Origin: Aristolochia californica
Taxonomy: Eukaryota; Streptophyta; Magnoliopsida; Piperales; Aristolochiaceae
Assembly: GCA_029961685.1 (NCBI GenBank)
Contig: JARWKL010000009.1
Span: 10,614,758 to 10,678,757 of the forward strand
Length of the DNA stretch: 64,000 nt
Reading direction: 5' to 3'
Shown here: piece by piece, positions 10,113 through 20,708 of the stretch
Position numbering within the stretch: position 1 is the first letter of the stretch
Layout: each line of letters starts with the position of its first letter
The notes under the pieces: model-generated
What the model saw: only the letters and a program-made list of their open reading frames with translations
Databases searched by the model: none
What the model was told of the DNA's origin: nothing
Translations under genes and position numbers: made by a program

Positions 10113-11700
10113 TGGTTGTATCTTATTGCTTTTGAACATGTGTCATTCATATGTACTAAACTTGTAACTTGATGATTTTAATATTAAAGGCACGAACTCG
10201 TTATTTGAATAATCTTTCTTTTAGGTTATTAATAAAGTTGTATATTTATTTATTTAATATTTTTGTTAAATTTTATTACTATATTAAACTTGATATTTAA
10301 GTCTGGTAAATAAAATATAGTTAAATTATGCATTTAATTAATTAATTATTTTTAATTTTGTGAAAATATATTATTAATTAATACCATGTAAAAAATCTAT
10401 CTTATGTTATTAATAAAATACTTATTTATTTATTAATTATATTTATTTTTAATTACTCTATTGTATTAGTGATGTAAAGTGGTAAGTAAAATATTGTTAA
10501 CTCAAGCATTTGATCAACTATTTTGGTTTAATTAACTCATTTTTATAATTAATAAATTCAATGGTTTTAAATTTAATGGAAAAATATTATTAATTAATAA
10601 TATGTAAAAATATATAGTGTGTTAAAGTTAGCATTTGATAGATTGTTCTTGTTTAATCATGACTTTTTTATGTTAAAGTACACCATATATTATCAATAAA
10701 TTAATAACTAAACGTATAATATTTGTTTATGTTATTTTTAACGTTATTTATTTTATTTTTATAATTAATCATGTGCACAGTTAATTGGCTCACGTAATTA
10801 CTGTATTAATGTACAATAAATAGTAGTTTTAGAATATATTAATATCCTAATTAATGAAAAACTATATTATATTAGTTTCTATAATATAATTATATTAATA
10901 CCCAGTTTGAAATATGAAGTTCATGTAGATGAATGAAATGATTTAGAAGCAGGAGATGAAAATGAACTTTAAATTTTATGTTTTATTATACAGTAATTAC
11001 GTGAACCAATTATTTGTGCACATGATTAATTATAATAAATAAATAAATAACATTAAAAATAAGATAAACGAATATAATAAGTTTAGTTATTAATTTATTG
11101 ATAATATATGGTATACTTTAACATAAAAAAGGCATGATTAAAGAGGAAAAATCTATCAAATGCTAACTTTAACACACTATATATTTTTACGTATTATTAA
11201 TTAATAATAATTTTCCATTAAATTTAAAATCACTGATTTTATTAATTATAAAATGAGTTAATTAAACCAAAATAATTGATCAAATGCTTGAGTTAACAAT
11301 ATTTTAATTACCACTATTAAATCACTAATACAATACATCAATTAAAAAATAAATATAATAAATAAATAATTATTTATTTTATTAATAACACAAGATGGAT
11401 TTTTTACATGGTATTAATTAATAATATATTTCCAAAAAATTAAAAATAATTAATTAATCAAATGCATGCTTAAATATCAAGTTTAATATAGTAATACAAT
11501 TTAATAAATAAAGATAAAACTTTATTAATAACCTAAGTAAGATTATTCAAATAACGAATTCGTGCCTTTAATATTAAAATCATCAAGTTACAAGTTTAGT
11601 ACATATGAACGACACATGTTCAAAAACAATAAGATACAACCATCATTTATCATTCCACATGGAAATTGCTATGGCATCTCGAAATTGTGCGGCTCTTGTG
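10090..11700. repeat. Large inverted repeat of two Harbinger 3' ends, tail to tail
   Basis: The AT-rich 3' tail of copy 1b (about 10090-10805) and that of inverted copy 1c (about 10985-11700) are imperfect reverse complements separated by about 180 bases. For example, CACGTAATTACTGTATTAATG near 10793 is mirrored by ACAGTAATTACGTG near 10990. The arms are roughly 0.7 kb each. Confidence 0.7.
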
Positions 11701-11735
11701 GATTCTAATGCATGTTACCTCCGAAAGCTTGTTAC

Positions 11736-12150
11736 TTAGCTACCCTCATCCTCAAGACCATCGGTATCATCGTTGTCTGTATCATCCATTGTACCTAATT
11801 GGACCGCATCACCTCCTCCACTGAGCTCGCCACCCGAATCATCGTCTTCCAATTCAAATAGATCATTGTAATCCTCTCCATGTATATAATTGTGTAATAT
11901 GCAACAAGTAATTACAATTTTTGTCTGGATCTTAAAAGAAAATGGAGGAGCGTCTTTCAACATTTGAAATCATGCTTTTAAAGCACCAAAAGTTCGCTCA
12001 ATAGTAATTCCCAAAGATGAGTGTCTTCGATTGAATAATTCTTTTTCATTTTTAGGAATATTATCTCCAAATTCTTGGAGATGATACTGAGTTCCTTGAT
12101 ATGGAGCCAAAAATCCCAGAAGATTTGCATAACCAACATCTACTAGATAA
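11736..12150 (-). pseudogene. Harbinger transposase, C-terminal half (copy 1c)
   Basis: Reading minus, the exon starts next to the retrotransposon insertion with a YYLVDVGYANLLGF-like segment, then the LFNRRHSSL and IERTFGALKA motifs of DDE_Tnp_4 transposases, followed by LKDAPPFSFKIQTKIVITCC and an acidic Asp/Glu-rich tail. The glutamate of the catalytic triad is in IERTF. A stop (TAG after the DEGS of the tail) shortens the C-terminus relative to copy 3, and a TGA interrupts ALKA.MISNV before LKDAPP. It is separated from its 5' half by 13.4 kb of inserted DNA, so it is non-functional. Confidence 0.75.
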
Positions 12151-12155
12151 TATTT
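12151..12155. repeat. Target-site duplication TATTT, left copy
   Basis: TATTT directly precedes the TGTTATGCATGC start of the LTR block and recurs at 25525-25529 after its ATAACA end. This proves that the whole 12156-25524 block sits in one original insertion site in the transposase exon. Confidence 0.85.
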
Positions 12156-12483
12156 TGTTATGCATGCAATAAAATTATTATTTTAATTGTTTTTATTTAA
12201 TTTACTTTATTTTATTTTAGTTAAAGAATTAATAGGCCACAAGGGTATTTTTGTAATATTTTATCTTAAACCTTGTAAGGGTGAACCCTATTTAAGGGGT
12301 AAGAGTGATGAGAAAGACAAGCATTGACTTAGAGTAAACAAGGGTTTTGAGTTCTTCTCAATGAGCTCAGGGGTGTGCATTTTCCTCAAAGAACCTAGGG
12401 TTTTCAAGCTTCCCTTTGGCTTGATTTTCGTCTTTCTCTTCTTCCTCCCTACGAATCCAAGTGTCAGATCCGGGACCGTAACA
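12156..12483 (+). repeat. 5' LTR of the outer element of the composite block
   Basis: TG...CA ends, 328 bp, immediately followed by ACTTGGTATCAAAAC, a degenerate initiator-Met primer binding site. Its last ~45 bases recur at 25480-25524. Confidence 0.75.
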
Positions 12484-12506
12484 ACTTGGTATCAAAACTA
12501 CGTAAC

Positions 12507-12752
12507 ATGGGGAATTCCAGCAATGGGGAGTTAAGAGAGTTGCTGATCAAAGAGCTGAATGTACACGCAGAGGCACATGCAGAAAATGAGATAAGGTTTG
12601 CTCAGATCGTGCAAAAGTTGGATCTGATCCTAATTATGAACCAGAAATTACACATTCTCGAACCGGGAATGGCATCAATGCATGAAAGGGCCGCAATCGA
12701 GAAGTATTTTACCCATGACACAGAGAGAAAGGTCGTGGAGAAAAGTTATTGA
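12507..12752 (+). pseudogene. gag N-terminal fragment of the outer element
   Basis: A short frame (MGNSSNGELRELLIKELNVH, then ENEIRFAQIVQKLDLIL) begins 24 bases after the LTR, as expected for a Ty3/gypsy gag. It is cut off at 12758 by the gypsy 2 LTR. No capsid or zinc-knuckle sequence of this frame is found beyond the insertion. Confidence 0.5.
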
Positions 12753-12758
12753 GCAGAT

Positions 12759-13298
12759 TGTCACGGGACCTATGCCCACTGCCCGCCCATTGGGCCAGTT
12801 TGAGGATACATAGAGGAGGTTTTAGTCCAAGCCCTCTATGGATGGCCCAACACATGCTCTAGAAGGAAGGATCTCTAGAAGTTCTCTAGAAGGTCCCGCA
12901 TATACACCTAGTTGGATCTGGTATATGTACTTGGGCATACACCCTAGTATTGTATATAGAAGTCTAGAAAGGTCCCTAGTTAGATGGTAGTGGAATAGTC
13001 TAGAAGTATCCAACCCATTAGATCAATGACGAGTGTACATAATCTAGAACATTCCTTGCTCCCCCTCAAAACTATAAATAGGGGAGAACCTCTCATTTGT
13101 ACACAACTCATTGGAGTATAATACAATCTCTCTTGAGCAAGTCCCTTGAGTCCTCTTAAGTTCTCTTATTGCTTTCATCGGGCGAGTGAGTGTAGCCCTT
13201 ACAAGTAAGAGTGAGAGTTAGGCTGACTTGTGTATCTGCAAAGGAGTTTACACACAAGTGCCGCACGGGTTAAGCAAAGGAGTTGCGACCCCGTGACA
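12759..13298 (+). repeat. 5' LTR of gypsy 2
   Basis: 540 bp, TGTCACGG...CCGTGACA with an 8-bp terminal inversion, matching 17980-18519 along its length. Confidence 0.95.
13072..13080 (+). promoter_or_regulatory. TATA box of the gypsy 2 5' LTR
   Basis: CTATAAATA followed by GGGGAGA, placed about 225 bases from the LTR end. The same motif is kept in the 3' LTR at 18293-18301. It is the likely core promoter of the element transcript. Confidence 0.7.
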
Positions 13299-13316
13299 GT
13301 TGGTATCAGAGCTTTG
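13299..13316 (+). other. Primer binding site of gypsy 2 (initiator tRNA-Met)
   Basis: GTTGGTATCAGAGCTTTGG directly follows the LTR; TGGTATCAGAGC is the usual plant complement of initiator tRNA-Met. Confidence 0.85.
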
Positions 13317-13354
13317 GTTCGAGAGGGGGAATTGCTGAGGATTGTTGCTACATC

Positions 13355-14580
13355 ATGGCTAGCGATTCGCAAGTGATCAACGTGCCGGTGGAGGGCCAGT
13401 CTTCAAAGACAAAAAGAGATAGGTCAAGGGACCGAGGTTGGCAATCGGCTTTGGATGCTCGTATGTCTATACTAGAGGCTCGGGCCGGTAAGTTCGAACA
13501 AACTCTCTCTGAGTGTTTGAACAAATCGAACGCTTTTGTAGATGCCTTGCATAGTCTTGAAGCCGACATGCGAAGTGCGGTAGAGGTTTTTAAAACCTTG
13601 AATGAAAAGACAACAAAAAAAATTGAAAGCATGTCGGAAAGGCTTGAGACTATGGAAGGAGAAATGACTAGCCTCCGCGAAGAAGTAGCTGAGCTTGAAG
13701 ATGTTAAAATTTGATTTAACCTATTGGAGAAGGCGGTAGCTTCTGGGGGAGGGCTAGGACTGAGGGAGTTCGCTCCAAAGGTCAAAGTCCCGGAACCTAA
13801 GAGCTACAATGGGAAATGAGATGCCAAGGACTTGGAGAATTTTCTTTGGCAAATGGAGCAATACTTCAAAGCTGCTAAGATTTCGGAGGAAGCCTCGAAG
13901 GTGGATACAGCCACTATGTATCTCACCGACGATGCAATGCTATGGTGGAGACGGAGGTACGGTGATGTGACCGAAGGCCGTTGCACTATAGCAACGTGGG
14001 AAGATTTCAGGAAGGAGATCAAGTCTCAATTCTTCCCAGAGAACGTGGAGTACTTGGCTTGGAAGGATCTAAAGCGGCTAAAACATACGGGGTCTATTCG
14101 AGAATATGTCAACCAGCTCACAGCCTTGCTGCTAAATATATCTAACATGGCTGAGAAAGACAAGCTCTTCTTCTTTTTGGGCGGAGCAAGAGTTGCAAAG
14201 GTGGGGGAGTTCAAGACCTGGCCACCGCCCTCTCAACAGCGGAGAAGTTGGTCGAATTCACAAAGAAGGCTGAGGGCTCAAACAAAGACAAAAAGGGCAA
14301 GCCTAACCAAGGCAAAGGCAGGGGAGACAAACCGAATTACCAGAAGGAAGAAGGCAAGAAAACCAGCCAGGATCAAAAGGGCAAAGGTAAGTTCGTCCCT
14401 CGTCGCTCTGGTTGTTTCATTTGTGATGGTGACCACAGAGCTTTTGAGTGCCCAAAGAAGAAAGCTCTCAATGCCTTGTTGGTGAACATGGAAGGTCATG
14501 AGGAGGAGAGTGAAAATGAGGAGGAGCCTAAGATGGGGGCACTTAGACTCCTCAATGCCATGAAGGGGCAGGCTCATGTG
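13355..14580 (+). pseudogene. gypsy 2 gag (capsid and zinc knuckle), broken
   Basis: Starts MASDSQVINVPVEGQ, then a coiled-coil-like stretch (LETMEGEMTSLREEVAELED), the retrotransposon gag core (DLENFLWQMEQYFKAA, WWRRRYGDV, then FRKEIKSQFFP) and a basic linker before the zinc knuckle CFICDGDHRAFEC. The spacing is C-x2-C-x3-H-x4-C. Gag would form the virus-like particle and package the RNA. It is interrupted by stops near 13711 and 13817 and by a frame change around 14185-14215, so no full Gag can be made. Confidence 0.88.
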
Positions 14581-14599
14581 GCAAAGCCTGCTGCCCATT

Positions 14600-15012
14600 C
14601 AGTCAAGGACCTCATGTACATAGACGTGTGTCTAAATGGCAAAAACACACGTGCTATGATTGATACGGGAGCCACTCACAACTTCATCTCAGGAGAAGAG
14701 GCCAAGAGGCTGGGTCTCATGTTGGAGAAGGATGTGAGTAGGATGAAGGCGGTCAACTCTGAGGCTAAACCAGTGATTGGAGTAGCAAGGAGCATCGCCT
14801 TTAAGGCAGGAGAATGGCAAGGCACCATTAACCTGATAGCAGTACCTATGGATGACTTCAAGGTCATTCTTGAAATGGAATTCCTTAGCTTGGCCAAGGC
14901 CATTCCTATGCCATGTTTGGGAGTGTTGAGCTTTCTAGATGAGAAGGCACCTTGCATGGTCCCAGTGCTGAAGGATGGCAAGAAAGTAAGCAAGATACTA
15001 TCGGCTATGTAG
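14600..15012 (+). pseudogene. gypsy 2 aspartic protease
   Basis: The retropepsin-type active site MIDTGATHNFIS (Asp codon at 14662) is followed by EAKRLGL and the flap-like hydrophobic segments typical of gypsy proteases. The protease would release the Pol domains. It continues the gag frame after the zinc knuckle and ends at an in-frame TAG at 15010; the linker into reverse transcriptase follows in the same frame. Confidence 0.85.
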
Positions 15013-15149
15013 TTGGTCAAGGGCCTCAAGAAGGGTGAGGTAACCTACTTGGCCACCTTGTCAGAAGAAAGAGACGGGACACCCATGTCTCCTGAAGTCG
15101 AGAAGGTCCTTAGTGAATTTAAGGATGTCATGCCACCAGAGCTGCCCAA

Positions 15150-16004
15150 GAGACTACCACCAAGGAGGGAGGTCGATCACCAAATCGAGTTGGAGCCCTG
15201 TTCAAGACCCCAGCACTAGCCCCATATCGGATGTCGTCACCTGAGCTAGAGGAACTAAGGAGGCAGCTATGAGAATTGATGGATGCTGGCTTCATACGGC
15301 CATCAAAAGCCCCTTATGGAGCCTCGGTATTGTTCCAGAGGAAGCACGATGGGAGCCTTAGGATGTGCATCGACTACCGAGCACTCAACAAGGTAACCAT
15401 CAAGAACAAATATCCGATTCCGCTCATAGTAGATTTGTTCGATAGGCTGGCTGAGGCACGGTACTTTTGCAAACTTGATCTACGATCCGAGTACTATCAA
15501 GTGCGGGTTGCTGAAGGAGATGAGCCGAAGACTACTTGTGTCACAAGGTATGGAGCTTACGAGTTTCTAGTCATGACCTTCGGTTTACCAAAGGCCCCAG
15601 CTACGTTTTGCACCTTGATGAACACAATCTTTCATCCATACTTGGATTGATTCGTGGTGGTCTACTTGGATGATATTGTGGTATACAGCCAAACATTAAA
15701 AGAACACCTAAACCATTTACGAATTGCTTTCCAAGTGCTACGAGAAAACTCTCTCTACGTGAAGAGAGAGAAGTGTTCTTTTGCCTTGAAGGAAGTCTCA
15801 TTCCTTGGGTATTGGATCGGAGACGGGCGGATCTGGATGGACAAGGCCAAGGTCCACGCTATAGCAGAGTGGGAGGTACCCACAAAGGTGACAGAGCTGC
15901 GGAGCTTCTTGGGCCTTGTCAACTACTACCGGAGGTTCATCGAAGGATACTCACAACGTGCTGCTCCACTCACGAATTTGCAGAAAAAGAATGTCTTATG
16001 GTAA
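15150..16004 (+). pseudogene. gypsy 2 reverse transcriptase
   Basis: Contains the expected blocks in order: [53 protein letters not shown], the [11 protein letters not shown] block, the catalytic [13 protein letters not shown] and the connection [12 protein letters not shown]. The YxDD box is intact as YLDD. Stops or shifts occur near 15205-15275, at 15648 just before the catalytic block, and at 16002, so the polyprotein is dead. The chromovirus class fits the chromodomain downstream. Confidence 0.92.
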
Positions 16005-16460
16005 TGGACGGAGCAGTGCCAGAAGGCATTTGAGGACCTTAAGGGTGTGGTAACGGCGGAACCAGTGCTCAAGTTGGCAGACCATTCCAAATCTTTCGAG
16101 GTACACACTGACGCTTCTGACTTTGCCATTGGAGGGGTTTTGGAACAGGATGGACACCCTGTTGCATATGAAAGTCGGAAGCTGAATGAGACGGAGCGGA
16201 AGTATACGGTCCAAGAGAAGGAGATGATGACCGTGGTACATTGCCTAAGAACATGGAGGCACTACTTGCTTGACTCTCGCTTCATTGTTAAGACAGACAA
16301 TGTGGCTACAAGCTATTTTCAGACCCAGAAGAAGTTGAGTCCGAAGCAAGCGCGTTGGCAAGACTTCTTGGCCGAGTTTGATATGGTGATGGAATACAAG
16401 CCTGGACGGATTAACCAGGTTGCGGACGCCTTGAGTCAGAAGGCTGAACTTGCCGCCATG
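16005..16460 (+). pseudogene. gypsy 2 RNase H
   Basis: HTDASDFAIGGVLEQDGHPV carries the catalytic DAS motif, followed by YTVQEKEMMTVVHCLRTWRH and FIVKTDNVATSYF, the usual RNase H blocks of Ty3/gypsy Pol. The domain would remove the RNA strand after reverse transcription. It is continuous over about 150 codons but is separated from the reverse transcriptase by the TAA at 16002. Confidence 0.88.
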
Positions 16461-16639
16461 AAACTCGAACATGTGGCCACGGTAAGCAAACTTAATGAGA
16501 CCTTGCCAGATCGTATACGAGAAGGGCTTAGCAAGGATGATGTGGCCAGAGGCATCATTCAAGCTATCGAGGATGGAAGGACAAGGATATTTTGGAAAGA
16601 GGATGGGCTTCTCTACACTAAGGGGAACCGTCTCTATGT

Positions 16640-17700
16640 GCCAAAGTGGGCACCCTCAGAAGAGAATTGATGAAGGAATGCCTTGACACCCTGTGGGCTG
16701 GCCACCCAGGACAAAGAAGGACCCTTGCTTTGTTGGAGACCAGGTACTATTGGCCCCGGATGGCGGACGATATAGACGAGTACGTGAAAACCTGCCTAAT
16801 TTGCCAACAAGACAAGGTTGAACATAGAAAGCCGGGAGGGTTGCTAGAGCCATTACCTATGCCAGAACGACCGTGGGAGAGCATCTCCATGGATTTCATA
16901 TCAGCGTTGCCTAAGATGGACGGGATGGGGTCTATCTTAGTTGTAGTAGATCGGTTCTCCAAGTATGCTACCTTCATTGCTGCTCCAACACATTGCACAT
17001 CAGATGAAGCAGCTCGACTGATCTTGAAGAACGTGGTGAAGTATTGGGGAGTCCCTAAGACGATTATAAGTGACCGAGACCCTCGGTTCACTGGGAAGTT
17101 CTGGACGGAGATGTTTAAACTCTTGGGGACAGAACTTTGCTTCTCCACGAGCTTTCACCCCCAAACAGACGGACAAACAGAACTCACGAACGCATTGCTG
17201 GAGGAATACCTAAGGCACTTCGTGAGTGCAAATCAGAAAGATTGGGTGAAGCTTTTGGATGTGGCCCAGTTTTGCTACAACTTGCAAAAGAGCGAGTCAA
17301 CAAGCCACAACCCCTTTGAGTTGGCCACCGGCCAACAACCGCTCACACCATTGACGGTAGGAACCAGCTATGAAGGCAAGAGCCCTGCAGCCTACCAGTT
17401 TGCTAAGAATTGGCATGAACAAGCTGACATAGCAAAGTCCTACCTACACAAGGCGACTAAGAGGATGAAGAAGCACGCTGATGGAAAGAGGCGGCCACTT
17501 GAGTTCAAGGTGGGGGACCTTGTCATGATAAAGTTACTACCCCAACAGTTCAAGGCTTTGCGCGGTAAGTACAAGGGGTTGGTAAGGAGATATGAAGGGC
17601 CCTACGCCATCATCAAGAGAGTAGGAAAAGGTTTCATACCAAGTCCAACTCCCACCATCCCTCAAGATCCATCCGGTCTTTCATGCAGGCATATTGAAGC
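16640..17700 (+). pseudogene. gypsy 2 integrase, zinc-finger His replaced
   Basis: After a frame change near 16650 the integrase reads through its HHCC zinc finger (AGHPGQRRTLALL ... CLICQQDK), the DDE core (SMDFISALPKMDG, TIISDRDPRFTG, HPQTDGQTELTNALLEEYL) and the GPY/F-like segment GDLVMIKLLPQQF. The first zinc-finger His expected in the ECHDTLWAGH-type motif is Leu here (CTT at 16682-16684). A shift near 17630 separates it from the chromodomain. The integrase would insert the cDNA; this copy is inactive. Confidence 0.9.
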
Positions 17701-17787
17701 CCTACCATGCAGATGCGGAGGATCCCTCACGTGGAGTTAGCAAACGTGCACCGCCGTTGATGACTTCATCATTTGACAAGGAGGTGG

Positions 17788-17962
17788 AGTACATCATTAG
17801 CGATCGCGTAAAGAGATGGAGGGGAGTCCAGCCTAAGACTGAGTACCTAGTGAAATGGCGTGGATTGCTAGAAAGTGAGGCTACATGGGAAGAAGCTAAG
17901 GTGTTGTGGCAGTTCGAGGACCAGATCACGATGTACAAGGAACGCAACGAGGACGTTGCGTA
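17788..17962 (+). pseudogene. gypsy 2 chromodomain
   Basis: EVEYIISDRVKRWRGVQP, then TEYLVKWRGLLESEATWEE and LWQFEDQI: the chromodomain at the integrase C-terminus that defines chromoviruses and is thought to target insertion to particular chromatin. The frame ends in TAA just before the purine-rich primer at 17968. Confidence 0.9.
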
Positions 17963-17967
17963 AATTA

Positions 17968-17979
17968 GGCGGGGGAGAA
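17968..17979 (+). other. Polypurine tract of gypsy 2
   Basis: GGCGGGGGAGAA lies directly before the 3' LTR start at 17980, in the position where plus-strand synthesis is primed. Confidence 0.8.
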
Positions 17980-18519
17980 TGTCACGGGACCTAAGCCCAC
18001 TGCCCACCCATTGGGCCAGTTTGAGGATACATAGAGGAGGTTCTAAGCCAAGCCCTCTATGGATGGCCCAACACATGCTCTAGAAGGAAGGATCTCTAGA
18101 AGCTCTCTAGAAGGTCCCGCATATACACCTAGTTGGATCCGGTATATGTACTTGGGCATACACCCTAGTATTGTATATAGGAGTCTAGAAAGGTCCCTAG
18201 TTAGATGGTAGTGGAATAGTCTAGAAGGATCCAACCCATTGGATCAATGACAAGTGTACATAATCTAAAACATTCCTTGCTCCCCCTTAAAACTATAAAT
18301 AGGGGAGAGCCTCTCATTTGTACACAACTCATTGGAGTGTAATACAATCTCTCTTGAGCAAGTCCCTTGAGTCCTCTTAAGTTCTCTTATTGCTTTCATC
18401 GGGCGAGTGAGTGTAGCCCTTACAAGTAAGAGTGAGAGTTAGGCTGACTTGTGTATCTGCAAAGGAGTTTGCACACAAGTGCCGCACGGGTTAAGCAAAG
18501 GAGTTGCGACCCCGTGACA
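17980..18519 (+). repeat. 3' LTR of gypsy 2
   Basis: 540 bp, colinear with 12759-13298 without any gap I could see. Confidence 0.95.
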
Positions 18520-18889
18520 AGACGCTCTCTCGGACAGGCAGAAAGGCCAAGCTTAAGAAATTTTCAACATCTCTGCACAGGGAAGTCCAGCGACGGGCCA
18601 AAAAAATTTAATTTCCTAAGCCCCTAGAAATCCAAAATTGGAGGTTTATACTGCAAACACCTCATCGGTAATCACAAATTTGCGTTCAACTTCAAAAAAC
18701 CCTTTCTCACGGGATGCAATAAAAATCCGAACAGGAGACATCCGAAATTAGGGAAAAAAATCCGAGAGCCCTCTATCTCTGAAAATCTACAAGCAACGAA
18801 GCCCCAAAGGGCTGCTATTAGCCATCGGAAAAAGAGGAGGCGTTGACGAAAACAAATCCGGCGGGCTTTGGCTTCGGATTCTCACTCTC
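18520..18889. other. Unassigned block between gypsy 2 and TRIM A
   Basis: 370 bases with no recognised coding similarity. It belongs to the interior of the composite block and is the left flank of the TRIM A insertion. Confidence 0.4.
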
Positions 18890-19311
18890 TGTTATGGGAC
18901 ATCCTGGTTATGGGCTTAGGTTAAGTACCTATGTCTTCCGCTCCTAACAGGCCGGTCTTTTGGGTAGTATTGGCTAGGTGCTTAACATTTGGTATCAGAG
19001 CTGACCCTCGGTCCCGAGTTTGATTCCCGGCAAAGCTGCAGAGGTTGGATTTAAATACTGGTAGGCCGTAGGATAAAAACCTGGGTCGGGCCAGTGTCGC
19101 TGCATCGCGCGCAAAGGCTGGATTAAAATACAGGTAGGTCGTAGGATAAAAACCTAGGTCGGGCCTGTGTCATTGCGCCGCTGTGGTCGTCGGCTCGCGA
19201 AGGGGGGGTGTGATGTTATGGGACATCCTGGTTATGGGCCTGGGTTAAGTACCTATGTCTTCTGCTCCTAACAGGCCGGTCTTTTGGGTAGTATTGGCTA
19301 GGTGTTTAACA
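18890..19311 (+). mobile_element. TRIM A: 422-bp terminal-repeat retrotransposon in miniature
   Basis: Two 98-bp terminal repeats (18890-18987 and 19214-19311) start TGTTATGGGACATCC and end TTAACA. A primer site TTTGGTATCAGAGC follows the first and a purine tract (AGGGGGGGTGTGA) precedes the second. The element is flanked by the perfect duplication CTCTC (18885-18889, 19312-19316). The 226-bp interior holds two imperfect ~70-bp repeats (GTAGGATAAAAACC in each) and no coding sequence. Its LTR is the same family as that of the gene-loaded element at 32778-36023. Confidence 0.92.
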
Positions 19312-19316
19312 CTCTC

Positions 19317-20190
19317 ACTCTCAATTGGCAGTCCAATGGGGAACCAACTTCAACACATTTGAGGCTAAGCTTCTGAAATGCCATTGAATTTTAGGTCAAA
19401 TCGGTTGTTCCATGGGGTTGATTGGGCTCCAAGGGCTGATCAACAGCAAAGCTGCTCGAAAATTGGGGACGGAGGTTCTCTATTCCATGAAGCAGAGAAA
19501 TAGTGCACAATTGTCGGAATTCCGGCTTGTGTCAATGAAGTTCGAGATGGAATTTTTCTGGGGATGCCGGGATTGATAGAAAAAATTTTCTATTTTATTT
19601 TTCTATTGCCGAGAATAGCAGTAGTGTGCATGTCCCTTATCAATTTGGCAACCTTGTGTTTAATTTTTTGGATGATTTGTATGCTACTTGACCATTGTTT
19701 GTCAAAATTCTTCAACCAGATGTGAATTTTGGTGATGAAATTTTGTTGGGCATTTAGGGCAGGGTTGAGATAATTCTATGGATGAATGATTTTTCTATTG
19801 ATGGGACCAGCTGTAGTGAGTTTGTTCTTGGTCAAATTGACAACGGTGTGCTGAAATTTTTGGGTCCCATGTATGGACTGGTTATGCAAAATTTGGTGTT
19901 GTGGAATTCCATGATTATGGGTTATGCAAGGGGCACCATAACAAAGTGTCATCCAACCACTTCGTGTGGTTATGCAAGATTTCTATCTAAACATTTTCTG
20001 GTTCATAACTTTCTGTATAGAAGTCTGTTTCCATCACACCAACGAGGCTTGCCATGTATGGACTGGTTGGAAGAACGAACTGAAAGAATGTTAGTTGGTT
20101 GAGGAATTCAATGCTTTTCCTCAGGTTCTGGAATTACAACTTATTTTGTGGGAGAAAATTTTCACCTAGATGAAAAATCTGCAAAACAAA
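19317..20190. other. Unassigned interior of the composite block
   Basis: No confident gene. A PPR-like phrase (NLVLWNSMIMGYAR) occurs near 19890-19935, and the motif TGTATGGACTGGTT is repeated at 19868 and 20055. This may be more captured or rearranged host sequence, but I cannot support an assignment. Confidence 0.35.
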
Positions 20191-20694
20191 ATTCTTGGTG
20201 ACTCTCTAAAAGATGTCTAGGACATGTCTTTAAGGCTCTTTGTGGATGAAAAATCTTCATTGAATGGATCAGTAGAGTATAATCAGATTGAACTAGAGAA
20301 AAGGGAGACCCGGAGTTGCAAGACCAGGTCAAAAGTATCTTGAGCAGGATTAAGAAATGAAGCTCTGAAGCTAAAGAAAATGAAGTGGGAAGGAAACATA
20401 ATGAAACTGGAGTAGGTATAGTTAATAAGTACCCTACTTTGAGGTGAAGAAAGAGGCTTATTGTTATTGCATTGGATAGCTATGATGATCAAGGAAACCC
20501 CAACAAAAAAACTGTTGCAGATTGTGCAAGAGATTTTTAAGGTTGTCAGATTAGATTCTCAAATGGCAAGATTCACAGGATTTGCTCTTTCTACTGCAAT
20601 GCCAATTTTAGAAATAATTAATTTTGTGAAATCTGGTAAATTGCAGACAAAATATTTTGATGCAATTATATGTAGTAGTGGGAGTGAAGTGTAT
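20190..20694 (+). pseudogene. Sucrose-phosphate synthase fragment
   Basis: Translated pieces follow the region of plant SPS between the glycosyltransferase and phosphatase-like domains: DPELQDQV-like, NKYPTLR, then IVIALDSYDDQGNPNKK, VQEIFKVVRLDSQMARFTGF, ALSTAMPILEIINF and FDAIICSSGSEVY. SPS makes sucrose-6-phosphate in the cytosol. There are in-frame stops (20217, 20352 and others) and a frame change near 20505. I see no intron in about 500 bases. The fragment ends abruptly after GSEVY, where the primer-site region of gypsy 3 begins. Confidence 0.8.
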
Positions 20695-20708
20695 TAGAGC
20701 AGGCCGAC

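Larger units (their letters stand above)
6555..10984 (+). mobile_element. PIF/Harbinger-type transposon copy 1b, internally deleted
   Basis: The left end has a G-run followed by a GTTAGTCTAC-like terminus, related to the GGGGGGTTAGTCAACTTGAAG end of copy 3. After the nested element 1a the order is: CT-rich leader, telomere-like tract, a conserved short exon (about 9300-9430), ORF1, the last codons of the transposase, and a 0.8-kb AT-rich 3' tail (10113-10984). The same order is seen in copy 3, which shows that most of the transposase has been lost here. The 3' tail faces the tail of inverted copy 1c. Confidence 0.75.
12759..18519 (+). mobile_element. Complete Ty3/gypsy chromovirus-type element (gypsy 2)
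   Basis: Two 540-bp LTRs start TGTCACGGG and end CCCGTGACA. Between them come a primer site, gag, protease, reverse transcriptase, RNase H, integrase and a C-terminal chromodomain, in gypsy order. I count about 17 differences between the LTRs by eye, so it is a fairly young but dead copy. The flanking target duplication is not clear (AGAT left, AGAC right). Confidence 0.92.

Noticed and set aside
13348..14022. Minus-strand frames opposite gypsy gag
   Set aside because: Shadow frames of the gag coding strand without any domain.
19840..19940. PPR gene fragment (NLVLWNSMIMGYAR)
   Set aside because: Only one partial motif, in short-repeat DNA with stops; not enough to claim a PPR origin.
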